Assembly (NCBI GenBank): GCA_046331705.1
Contig: JAXLQJ010000064.1
Location: forward strand, 1 to 40,682
Direction: 5' to 3'
Source: JADJOY01 sp046331705 [NCBI: bacterium]
GTDB taxonomy: Bacteria; JADJOY01
DNA length: 40,682 nt
Shown here: positions 1-8,532 of the stretch, in pieces
Layout of the letters: every line of letters starts with the position of its first letter
Numbering within the stretch: position 1 is the first letter of the stretch
Notes under the pieces: model-generated
Told to the model about the DNA's origin: nothing
Database searches by the model: none
What the model saw: only the letters and a program-made list of their open reading frames with translations
Position numbers and translations under genes: made by a program

Positions 1-48
1 AGCAAGACGACGAAGCCGGCCAAGAAAGGCACGAAGACCTCGAAGTGA
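1..48 (+). CDS. 3' end of an upstream gene with a Lys-rich tail
   Basis: The frame starting at base 1 is open and ends at a TGA (46-48). It gives a 15-residue tail with six lysines plus Thr, Ser, Pro and Ala. Such tails occur on histone-H1-like and other nucleic-acid-binding proteins, but the rest of the gene lies outside the window, so no function is assigned. The stop lies 59 bases ahead of the preferred GTG start of the next gene, so the two could be co-transcribed. Confidence 0.45.
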   Translation, partial: SKTTKPAKKGTKTSK

Positions 49-107
49 GCGCGCACGAGCACGTGCTCACGCCAGTCCGATCGGCTCCGATCGGACGAGG
101 AGTCCCC

Positions 108-1271
108 GTGACCGCTACCACGCGTGGATGGGTGTTGCTGGCGATTGTCGTGGCCGCGCTCTCAAGCGCCAGCGTCCTCGCGCGCGCCGCGGAAGACGCG
201 ACCACGGTCACGGTGGACGGCGTCGGCGCGATTCACAGCCCAGAGGGGCGCGCCATGGCACGCGACGCGGCCATCGACGATGCGCTTCGCCGGGCCGTCG
301 AGCAGTCGGTGGGAACATTCATCGACTCCGAGACGCGGGTCGAGAACGCACGCGTCCTCGCCGATCGCATCTATTCGAAGTCCAAGGGATACGTGCGCTC
401 GTACGAGGTGCTGCGGGAGAGCGAGGAGTCGGGAACGATCCGCGTCTCCGTGAAAGCCATCGTCGGGCTCGCCGACATTCAGCACGACCTCGAAGCGGTC
501 TCCCTGCTCGCGCGTCGCGTTCAACAGCCGCGGGTCGTCGTCGTGATCCCGGAAACGCACATCGGCATGCGACCGCCGGATCCCGCTGGCGAGACCGAGA
601 TCGTTCGAAAGCTCATTGCCGGCGGTTTCCGCGTCGTCGATCAAGCACAGGTGCGGCGAATCCGCGACAGCGACTCCGTCAAGCACGCGCTGGCCGGCGA
701 CATCGCCGCGGCGCGCGAGATCGCTCGCCGCTACGACGCCGAGATTCTCGTCATCGGCGAGGCCTTCAGCCAGGGAGCGACTCGGGACCCGCAGCTCGCC
801 AACATGATGTCCTGTCGCGCCCGGCTCGAGGCGCGTGCCATCCGGGCAGACACGGGCGAGATCCTGGCTGCAGACGGCGTGTACGGATCGGGCCTCGATC
901 TGACCGAGATCATCGCGGGCAAGAAGGCGTTGGCCGCCGCTGGATCTCAATGGGTCGATCGCGTGGTGCCGGTGATTCTCGACCGCTGGCAAGCGGAGTC
1001 GAGCGGCTCGAACTCGGTGGAGCTCGTCATCTCCGGGATCTCGTTCGCGCAGCTCGCGAAGTTCAAGAACGTGCTGCGCAATCAGATCCGAGGGATCAAC
1101 GACGTTCGTCAGCGCACCTACGCGGAGAAGGTCGCGACCATCGAGGTCGATCTCGACGGCCCAGCCCAGACGATGGCCGACGAGCTAGCACTACAGAAGT
1201 TCGACGACTTCCGCGTCGAGGTAGCAGGCTTCACCGCAAACCGACTCGAGCTCACCGTCGTCGCGCGTTGA
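108..1271 (+). CDS. Secreted FlgT-like protein (flagellar assembly protein T family)
   Basis: A 387-residue exported protein. I prefer the GTG at 108 over an upstream GTG at 45: GAGGAG (97-102) sits five bases ahead of it, and the product then begins directly with a signal peptide (hydrophobic residues about 8-24, cleavage near ARA-AED). Residues about 30-120 resemble the N-terminal domain of FlgT/LPP20-type proteins. The middle (about 145-290) resembles the alpha/beta FlgT-M domain. The C-terminal part (about 305-385) has the pattern ISGISF, FKNVLRNQ, FRVEV seen in this family. FlgT in Vibrio forms the flagellar H-ring, but homologues occur in genomes without it. No flagellar gene is visible here, so a periplasmic or envelope role is all that can be inferred. 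Confidence 0.75.
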   Translation: MTATTRGWVLLAIVVAALSSASVLARAAEDATTVTVDGVGAIHSPEGRAMARDAAIDDALRRAVEQSVGTFIDSETRVENARVLADRIYSKSKGYVRSYEVLRESEESGTIRVSVKAIVGLADIQHDLEAVSLLARRVQQPRVVVVIPETHIGMRPPDPAGETEIVRKLIAGGFRVVDQAQVRRIRDSDSVKHALAGDIAAAREIARRYDAEILVIGEAFSQGATRDPQLANMMSCRARLEARAIRADTGEILAADGVYGSGLDLTEIIAGKKALAAAGSQWVDRVVPVILDRWQAESSGSNSVELVISGISFAQLAKFKNVLRNQIRGINDVRQRTYAEKVATIEVDLDGPAQTMADELALQKFDDFRVEVAGFTANRLELTVVAR

Positions 1272-1287
1272 TCCCGACGAGACGAGC

Positions 1288-1443
1288 GTGCTCGCGCGAG
1301 AGATCGACGAGCGGCTCAACGACCACACCGGCGCCACGCCGAGCCCCAACCTTCAGGCTGATTCGACGCCTTACACCGACATCGAAGCCGAGCTGAACCT
1401 GAATCGCGCAGTTGACGGAGCGAATCAGGAGGCATCGTCCTGA
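1288..1443 (+). CDS. Possible 51-residue protein or truncated remnant
   Basis: In a different frame from the FlgT-like gene, a GTG at 1288 opens a 51-codon frame ending at TGA 1441-1443. The frame has no stop from 1225 onward. Its product is acidic and hydrophilic with no recognisable domain. Codon choice looks coding, but there is no ATG and only a poor ribosome binding site. It lies immediately before the IS1380-like element, so it may be a fragment of a gene cut by that insertion. I do not recognise it. Confidence 0.25.
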   Translation: MLAREIDERLNDHTGATPSPNLQADSTPYTDIEAELNLNRAVDGANQEASS

Positions 1444-1505
1444 ACCGACGTTTCGTATCGTTGGCTTAGCGGACCTGACGACCACGAAAACGAAGGGACA
1501 GGACG

Positions 1506-1826
1506 ATGCACCCGCAGCATACGGATTTCGGGCCGTCCGAGTGACTGGCGATCGCCTACACCGACAAGCCCGTCAGTGGCGGGGGCGGTCTCGTCGCCCT
1601 CGTGCGCTACCTCGATCAACTCGGCATTCGCCGGGTGCTGCGCGACGTCCTGCCCGACGGACGCACCTCGCCCAATCGCATCGACGTCGTCGCGATTGTC
1701 CTCACCCTCGGGACCACCGTGCTCACCGGGGGCCGCAGCTTCGCCCACGCGGCGCGGCTCACCGGCGACGAGGTGGTCCGCGCCGCGCTCGGATGCCACC
1801 GGCTGCCCTCCCCCATGACCATCACC
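1506..1826 (+). pseudogene. IS1380-family transposase, N-terminal part
   Basis: ATG 1506 follows AAGGGAC. The reading frame includes the family-typical stretches GGLVALVRYLDQLG, LPDGRTSPN, VLTGGRSFAH and GDEVVRAALG. This is the N-terminal DNA-binding region of IS1380-type DDE transposases. An in-frame TGA at 1542-1544 interrupts it after 12 codons, so it is not a functional start unless translation begins further in (GTG 1602). The reading frame runs into the IS66 left end after MTIT at 1826 and resumes with RYFGGF at 4211. Confidence 0.8.
1819..1826. repeat. Left copy of the 8-bp IS66 target-site duplication
   Basis: CCATCACC directly abuts the IS66 left inverted repeat and is identical to 4203-4210. 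IS66 elements characteristically duplicate 8 bp. Confidence 0.95.
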
Positions 1827-1888
1827 GTACGTCCTCGCCCTGGCCCGAGGCGTGATTCGGTGGCGCGGTTCCGCGGAACCGCACTCGA

Positions 1889-3394
1889 TCAGCGCAGGTT
1901 GTGGGGGAGGAGCAGCGCACCGGGCTTGTCGATGGCGCGGTGGGCGGCTTCGGTGAGGTAGTGCTTCGGATCGACGCCGCAGAGCTTCGCCGTCTCCAGG
2001 AGGCTGTAGAAGAGCGCCGCGACCTCGGTGCCGCGCTTCGAACGCGATCCGTAGTGATTCTTCCTGCCCACCACCGGGCCACGCATCGCGCGCTCGATGG
2101 CGTTGTTATCGAGTGGCACGCGCGGATCGTCGAGAAAGAGCGTCAGACCCGACCACATCCCCAGCATGTACTGGATCGCCTTGCGCAGCGCGCTGCCGGG
2201 GCTCCCGCGCTGCATGAGTGCCCAGTCGCAGATCGCCACCACGAGCGGCCGCGAGCGTTCGTGACGGGCCATGCGGATTTGATCCGGTGACGCGCCTGCG
2301 AGCGAGCGCTCCACGGCGTAGAGCTCGCCGATGAGCCGCAGCACCGGCTCGACCTCGATCGGATGCCACTGCTCGATCTCCAGGTACTTCCGCCGCACGT
2401 GCGCCCAGCAATGCGCGAGCTTCATCCCGGGACTCGCGCGGCTGAGCGCTTCGTACGCTCCGTACCCGTCAACCATCGCGATCCCGTGGTAGTCGCCGAG
2501 CACCGTCTTCGCGGCTTCCGTCGAGCGGCTCGCCAGGATGCGATACGCAACGGCGTCTCCGGTCCCGACTCCCCACGCCCACCAACGCTTCGGCGACGAC
2601 TTGGCGCCCATCAACCGCCACCAGGTTTCGTCCGCATGCACCACCGGTGACGCGAGAATCCGCCCGATCAGCGCGTCGTAGCTCGGCGCCAGGTGCTCGG
2701 CGAGTGCCTCGAGCTGATCCCAGAGCGTCTGGCTCGTGATCGTGAGGCCCTCGCGCGCCATCACCCGCACCTGACGCTCGAGCGGCAGGTGGTCGAGGTA
2801 CTTGGCAATCGCCACATCGACGCCGAAGCCGATCGAGTACCGGCCGCCGGGGATGAGCTTGCGGGGTCCGGGCGCCGTGACCACGGCGCCGTTGCACCCG
2901 CAGCGGTACTTCTGGCGACGGTGGCGCACGAGCTTGAACGTGCGCATCTCGACGGTGATCTCGTCGCCGTCCTCGTACTGCCCGGCCCACTCGTCGAGCT
3001 CACCGCCGCACGACGGACAGCCGCGCTCGCCCTCCGGCAGCACGTGCACCTGCTCCTCGATCGGAAGCGACTGTTGCCGCGGGCCGTGGCCGCGAGCTGG
3101 ATCGGTGGGCTCATCCGTAGCGCTGCGCGAGGACCGCCGACGCTCGGAGGAATCGCCGAACGCGCGCTGCTCGAGCTGCGCGACCTGTTGCTCAAGCCGA
3201 CCGATCTCGCTCAGGAAGACGAGCTGTGCGTCCTCAGCTTTCGCCTCGGCGATCCGGCGCTGGATCGCTTGCAGCCGCTCCGCGAGGATCTCGATCTGGC
3301 GCTGCTGCAACACCACGATCTGTCGCAGCGTGTCGGCGTCGTGGATGTGCTCGAGAGGGCGCATGGCGGCGCGTTTTCTCTCACAACGACGCAC
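1889..3394 (-). CDS. tnpC: IS66-family transposase TnpC
   Basis: The 501-residue DDE transposase of the IS66 element. It has an N-terminal leucine-rich coiled coil (about 20-80), a basic/Ser-rich linker, a zinc-binding region (CPSC at 126-129 and CGC at 165-167), then the catalytic core with D255 (VHADET), D309 (MVDGYGAY) and E434 (DNNAIERAMRG). The listed start is a GTG overlapping the end of tnpB by 14 bases; an ATG at 3364 is an alternative. Length and motifs match full-length family members, and no stop or shift is visible. Confidence 0.95.
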   Translation of the reverse strand: MRRCERKRAAMRPLEHIHDADTLRQIVVLQQRQIEILAERLQAIQRRIAEAKAEDAQLVFLSEIGRLEQQVAQLEQRAFGDSSERRRSSRSATDEPTDPARGHGPRQQSLPIEEQVHVLPEGERGCPSCGGELDEWAGQYEDGDEITVEMRTFKLVRHRRQKYRCGCNGAVVTAPGPRKLIPGGRYSIGFGVDVAIAKYLDHLPLERQVRVMAREGLTITSQTLWDQLEALAEHLAPSYDALIGRILASPVVHADETWWRLMGAKSSPKRWWAWGVGTGDAVAYRILASRSTEAAKTVLGDYHGIAMVDGYGAYEALSRASPGMKLAHCWAHVRRKYLEIEQWHPIEVEPVLRLIGELYAVERSLAGASPDQIRMARHERSRPLVVAICDWALMQRGSPGSALRKAIQYMLGMWSGLTLFLDDPRVPLDNNAIERAMRGPVVGRKNHYGSRSKRGTEVAALFYSLLETAKLCGVDPKHYLTEAAHRAIDKPGALLLPHNLR

Positions 3395-3761
3395 CGATCA
3401 CAAGATCCTTTTCACTCAAAATCGAAGGTGAAAGCGAGCGCCGTCCGATCAGGTCGCTGCCTTCGAGAAAGAGCTGCAATTCGGTGGCGGTGAGCACCAG
3501 GCTCGCACCCGTTCCGCGGCGCGCGAGGTCGGCGAATCGGCCCTTCTCGAGTCGCTTCGCGTAGAGGCAGAGCCCCGTCCCGTCCCAGAGCAGCACCTTG
3601 GCGCGCTTCCGCGTGCGATTCGTGAAGAGGTAGAGCTCGCCACTCAGCGGATCGCGATGCAGCACCTGGCGCACGAGGGCGGAGAGCCCCTCGAAGCCCT
3701 TGCGCATGTCGACCGGCGCCGTGCAGGCAAGCACATGGAGCTGACGACTGGCTCCGATCAC
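3381..3761 (-). CDS. tnpB: IS66 accessory protein TnpB
   Basis: A 126-residue protein of the IS66 Orf2/TnpB family, needed together with TnpA and TnpC for transposition. The family signature is clear: VDMRKGFEGLSALV near the N-terminus, then GELYLFTNRTRKRAKVLLWD and GLCLYAKRLEKGRF. Its ATG overlaps the tnpA stop (ATGA), and its 3' end overlaps the tnpC start. Both overlaps suggest translational coupling. The C-terminal about 25 residues are poorly conserved and may vary. Confidence 0.93.
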   Translation of the reverse strand: MIGASRQLHVLACTAPVDMRKGFEGLSALVRQVLHRDPLSGELYLFTNRTRKRAKVLLWDGTGLCLYAKRLEKGRFADLARRGTGASLVLTATELQLFLEGSDLIGRRSLSPSILSEKDLVIGASL

Positions 3762-4126
3762 GCGAGCACACGGATCAACGCGACGAGTTGCTCCACGTCG
3801 AGCCCCTCGACGCGGTGGCCACTGGCCAGAACGAGCACGGGTCGTTCCGATCGCAGCGCGGGAGCGACCTCCACGGGCGCCGACGCGGTCGCGATCGTGA
3901 CCGGCCGGATCGACGGCGATGCGGTCCGCACCCAGTGAACGAGCGTTTGCTCCGTCACCCCGAGCTCCAGAGCCACCCGGCGAGGGCAGCGTCCGACGCT
4001 GCGTTGCTCGTGCACGTAGGCGACCACGGCCCGCCGCAGCGAGATCGGGTACCGCCTGGTCTAGAACGGCTCGTGGGCTTGGACCGCAGCGATCTCACGC
4101 CGCAAACGATCGGATCGGTTCATCAT
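3758..4126 (-). pseudogene. tnpA: IS66 TnpA (helix-turn-helix) with an internal amber stop
   Basis: ATGs at 4126 and 4123 follow a strong AGGAGG. The frame encodes MMNRSDRLRREIAAVQAHEP and then meets TAG (4063-4061 on the minus strand). It continues in the same frame as a typical TnpA: RRYPISLRRAVVAYVHEQR, an HTH region (VALELGVTEQTLVHWVR), and a tail ending EQLVALIRVLA. A GTG at 4027 could restart translation but would lose the first 33 residues. TnpA-type proteins bind DNA or regulate transposition. The stop is either a real inactivating mutation or a base-call error. Confidence 0.85.
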
Positions 4127-4202
4127 CCGCACCTCCTCGGTGGAGGTGCAAGGATCAACCGATCCGATCAGCCCCGCCAGACGGGCCAGGGCGAGGACTT
4201 AC

Positions 4203-4210
4203 CCATCACC
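4203..4210. repeat. Right copy of the 8-bp IS66 target-site duplication
   Basis: CCATCACC is identical to 1819-1826 and lies immediately after the right IS66 end. Confidence 0.95.
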
Positions 4211-4633
4211 CGCTACTTCGGTGGGTTTCGTCAGAGCCAAGTCGAAGCGCTCGCGAGTGGGTTGCGGGGGTTGCTCCTCGTACCCCGATTCCACGGCTAC
4301 ACCCTCGGCATGGTCCTCGATCTCGACTCCACCGTCCTCGAACGCTTCGGCCACCGAGATGGCAGCCTCAAAGGCCACACCCCCCGCAAGCACCGCCGAC
4401 CCTCGCATCACCCGATCCTGGCCATGCTCGCCGACGTGCGCTGGATCGTGCATGCGTGGCTGCGCAGTGGAAACACCGGCGCCGCCCGCGGCGTCCGCGC
4501 GTCTCTCGCCGAAACGCTGGCGCGCTTGCCCGAGCGTATGCGGCTCGATGCGGTGCGCGCCGATTCGGGGGTCTGATCGGCGACTGTTGCGGAGCTTCGC
4601 GGACCGCCGCGTGAGTAACCGCCCGTCGTGACT
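4203..4633 (+). pseudogene. IS1380-family transposase, central part
   Basis: This continues the frame of 1506-1826: RYFGGFRQSQVEALASGLRG, then MVLDLDSTVLERFG (the first catalytic-site DLDSTV motif of IS1380 transposases), LAMLADVRWIVHAWLRSGNT and AVRADSG. Just after the second acidic motif (RADSG, about 4570) the frame shifts: the next plausible homologous residues (SDRRLLRSFADRR) are read in another frame. The rest of the transposase, including the third catalytic residue, is absent because the IS3 remnant begins at 4634. Confidence 0.85.
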
Positions 4634-4695
4634 TGAACCTCCCCGGTTCCCGTGGACCCCCCAACAGGCGCGGGAATGCGCTCGGAGGCTGGGAT

Positions 4696-4908
4696 GGGAC
4701 GGAGACACCGAAGGTCGTTCTGACCGGAGTTCACTGGGAGCCGACGCACCGATTGCTGGGGCAACGCCGTAGTCGAGAGCTTCTTCGCGACGCTGCGCAC
4801 GGGGCTCCTCGATCGTGAGCGCTAAGCGACGCGGGCCGAGGCCGTCGCTTCGGTCGGAGAGCGCATCGACCGGCTCTACAACCCGCGGCGGCAGCATTCC
4901 CGCCTGGG
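4696..4908 (+). pseudogene. IS3 OrfA/OrfB deletion remnant
   Basis: The frame starts like OrfA (MGRRHRRSF), hits TGA, reads PEF, and then jumps in frame to the OrfB stretch SRRTDCWGNAVVESFFATLR, which contains the catalytic glutamate of the DDE triad. It continues GLLDRER, a second stop (TAA), then ATRAEAVASVGERIDRLYNP and HSRLG. The intact copy has SRRGDCWDNAVAESFFATLR at the same point. Two stops, the deletion and the IS21 insertion show this copy is dead and older than the intact one. Confidence 0.85.
4904..4908. repeat. Left copy of the 5-bp IS21 target duplication
   Basis: CTGGG directly precedes the IS21 terminal TGTT and is repeated at 8214-8218. IS21-family elements duplicate 4 to 8 bp. 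Confidence 0.9.
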
Positions 4909-4992
4909 TGTTAGCGGCGACGAGAAACCGCGGGAATCTGGTGATGAGCGCGGTTCTCCTCGATCGGTGATGGCCGACGGTGTCGGCCGCGC

Positions 4993-5743
4993 TCAGCGGT
5001 GGGTCGACTTGCTGGGTTTCTCGGGGGCTTCGCGCTCTTCTCGCGGCGCGCCCTTGGCCCTTTGAACCGGTAGGACCTCTGCCTTCGATGGCGACGATTC
5101 GGCGCGGTGGATGAGCCGGTCGACGAGGGTGACGACGCAGCTCGCGTTGGGGAAGACCTCGTTCCACTCCGAGAACGGCTTGTTGGTGGTCACGATCGTC
5201 GAGCGTTCCTCGTAGCGGCGGGTCACGATCTCGAAGAGCAGATCGGCGTGGCGGTGGGCGTAGCTCAGGTAGCCGACCTCGTCGATCACGAGCAGCGCCG
5301 GCCGGCAGTACCGAGCGATGCGGTTGCGCAGCGTCGCGGCGCTGTCCTGGGCGGCGAGGTCGTTGAGCATCTCGCTGGCCGAGACGCAACGCACGGTGTG
5401 GCCGCGTAGCAGCGCCTGGTGGGCGAGATTCTTGGCGATCGTGGTCTTGCCGACGCTGTTCGGTCCGACGAGCACGACGTTGGCGCGCTCTTCCAGAAAC
5501 TGGAGCGTGAAGAGCTCCTCGACGAGTGCCCGGTCGATCTTGGTGGGCCACGTCCAGTCGAAGTCGGCCATCGGCTTGAAGCGCTTGAGCTTCGCGTTTT
5601 GGATGCGCCGCTCCAGGCTTCGGCGCTGGCGCTCGTCCTCCTCGACCGCGATCAGCTCGGCCAGCCACGCGGCGTCGGCGAGCTCGTCCCAACGCGCGAG
5701 CACGCCCCACAGGCCGAGGCGGTAGGCGCGTTCGCGAAGCGAG

Positions 5744-5763
<20 letters not shown>
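4993..5763 (-). CDS. istB: IS21 helper ATPase IstB
   Basis: A 256-residue AAA+ ATPase that acts with IstA in target selection and strand transfer. The ATG at 5763 overlaps the istA 3' end by 20 bases. The Walker A motif is GPNSVGKTT and Walker B is [10 protein letters not shown], followed by a sensor-type stretch [13 protein letters not shown]. The N-terminal helical part (about 1-85) matches the IstB N-terminal region, and the last about 30 residues are a charged, lineage-variable tail. Walker A has Asn-Ser-Val instead of the commoner Pro-Gly-Thr/Val but keeps GKTT. Confidence 0.95.
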
Positions 5764-7248
<1,485 letters not shown>

Positions 7249-7252
<4 letters not shown>

Positions 7253-7614
7253 CGGCCGTGGCCTCCTTCGAGGCCGCGCAGCCGGCTGCAATCACCGAGT
7301 CCGTCGATTCGGTCTTGGTGCTCGGGGGGTGGAACGAAGCGGATGGTGACGAGGGGGTTGGTGAGCGGCCACAGGTCGAGCCCGAAGAAGGTGTCGTCGT
7401 AGCCACCCGGATCCGGCTCGTCCGCAGAAATGACAATGACGATGGGCTCGCCACTCCAGAGCGCGAGCCCCTCCACCAGCGCCACCAGCGCCACCAGCGC
7501 TCGGGGGTGATGCGTCGGGGGAAGTCGGGCCTTGAGGAGGTCGCTGCCCTCCTCGTCCGTCACCAAGATCGCGATCTCCGGGGCCGCAAGCCCCACCGCC
7601 ACTCTCCACGTCAT
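7249..7614 (-). CDS. IS21 accessory protein, 121 residues
   Basis: ATG 7614 has a good ribosome binding site (GGAGG six bases upstream). The stop overlaps the istA start (ATGA), which points to coupled translation and a role tied to the transposase. The product has a beta-rich N-terminus ([19 protein letters not shown]), an Ala-Leu-Val repeat encoded by three exact 9-bp tandem units, and a hydrophobic core ([12 protein letters not shown]). I know similar short ORFs beside transposases but no established function. It is not a standard part of IS21. Confidence 0.75.
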
Positions 7615-7978
7615 GAACGTCCTCCACGCTCGCGCTGCGGGCCGCGACGCGCGGCCGATCGACGAGCGCCGCGAGTGCGGGGACGGCGGAGGTCGGACGT
7701 GGAGCGTGATGCGTCATCTTTCGCTCGCGCCGGATGAGGTAGCGCTGCTGGCGGACGGCGTGGCGGACGCGGCCGCGCTCGGTGCGCTGGTAGGCGGCGC
7801 CGGCGCGACGGAGACACTCGCGCCGGGCCACGGCGGCGCAGCCCTCGGCGCAGTAGCGCTGCCCGCGATCACACGGGGAGCAGATGACGACCGGGCGGTG
7901 ACAGCGCGCGCAGGCGTAGAGCCGATCCGAGGCGGGAATCGCCGCCCTCCAGCCCGGTCGGGCTGGACGCGGCGGCAC
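7292..7978 (-). CDS. IS21 accessory zinc-finger-like protein
   Basis: The conserved part is the first about 95 residues: a Cys-rich region YACARCHRPVVICSPCDRG, then QRYCAEGCAAVARRECLRRA and a very basic stretch ending RYLIRRERKMTHH. CxxC pairs suggest zinc binding, and the basic tail suggests nucleic-acid binding. After about residue 120 the frame overlaps the 121-residue gene for over 300 bases and reads as low-complexity sequence. The true stop may therefore be earlier, with a one-base shift near 7620. I place it in the element because it lies inside the IS21 termini. Function unknown. Confidence 0.6.
   Translation of the reverse strand: MPPRPARPGWRAAIPASDRLYACARCHRPVVICSPCDRGQRYCAEGCAAVARRECLRRAGAAYQRTERGRVRHAVRQQRYLIRRERKMTHHAPRPTSAVPALAALVDRPRVAARSASVEDVHDVESGGGACGPGDRDLGDGRGGQRPPQGPTSPDASPPSAGGAGGAGGGARALEWRAHRHCHFCGRAGSGWLRRHLLRARPVAAHQPPRHHPLRSTPRAPRPNRRTR
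7473..7499. repeat. Three perfect 9-bp tandem repeats
   Basis: CCACCAGCG is repeated three times without mismatch. On the minus strand it encodes Ala-Leu-Val three times in the 121-residue accessory protein. Changes in repeat number would stay in frame. Confidence 0.9.
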
Positions 7979-8213
7979 CCCGATGCGACGCTCGCGGCGG
8001 GATCTCGCAGCCGGCTAGCCGCGACTCCCACGAAGGCTCGGGTGGCTAGACCCGGGCCTTCACTCCTCCCGGAAACCCCGCCGAGATAGCACGTCGACGC
8101 TCGGTCGAGCGCCGCTCAGGAACGAAGCACGCTGGCGCTCCGGTGCATCGAATCCCGCTCCACCGAAACGACGCTCTTCACCGGAATCCCGCGCTTCCTC
8201 GGCGCCATCAACA

Positions 8214-8218
8214 CTGGG
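8214..8218. repeat. Right copy of the 5-bp IS21 target duplication
   Basis: CTGGG follows the right IS21 end and matches 4904-4908. Removing the element and one copy restores the IS3 frame LGYVSP. Confidence 0.9.
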
Positions 8219-8365
8219 CTACGTGAGCCCGCTCGAGAACGAGCTGCGCGCCGAGCTCGCGAATCGAGGGGCGCTGGCCGCTGCCAAGCATGAATCGGGC
8301 GATGTGCCACTCGAAGGCGACCTCGCCCAATGGCTCCAGAGCGCCGCCACCGAGGAGGTCGGCTA
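8214..8365 (+). pseudogene. IS3 OrfB, C-terminal remnant
   Basis: The frame reads LGYVSPLENELRAELANRG, matching LGYVSPIEYELRAELANRG of the intact IS3 copy, followed by a short divergent tail ending at TAA 8363-8365. It is the severed 3' end of the deletion derivative at 4696-4908. Confidence 0.85.
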
Positions 8366-8532
8366 ACCTCGGCATTCTCCCCGGAGACCGTTCCCTCGCG
8401 CCCGGTGGAGAGCCGGAGCAGCCCGACCGCCGCGCACTGAACCATGAACGCAACCGAGCGACACTCGCACCGCGCCTGCGGCACAATCACAGGGCCCACG
8501 AAATCGGGCGAGCATTACTCGACCAATAGCAC

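Larger units (their letters stand above)
1827..4202 (-). mobile_element. Complete IS66-family insertion sequence
   Basis: The element is 2,376 bp, with terminal inverted repeats beginning GTACGTCCTCGCCCTGGCCC at the left and GTAAGTCCTCGCCCTGGCCC at the right (reverse strand), differing at one position. Exact 8-bp duplications flank it. It encodes tnpA, tnpB and tnpC on the minus strand in the classical overlapping order. It is structurally complete, but tnpA carries an amber codon, so it may be immobile without help. Confidence 0.95.
1506..4633 (+). mobile_element. IS1380-like element remnant, split by IS66
   Basis: The transposase is recognisable in two pieces, 1506-1826 and 4203-4633, that join in frame once the IS66 element and one 8-bp duplicate are removed. 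The left end of the element is not defined; it lies somewhere between about 1400 and 1500. The right end is lost, because sequence matching an IS3 terminus begins at 4634. The element carries at least two lesions of its own besides the IS66 insertion. Confidence 0.75.
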
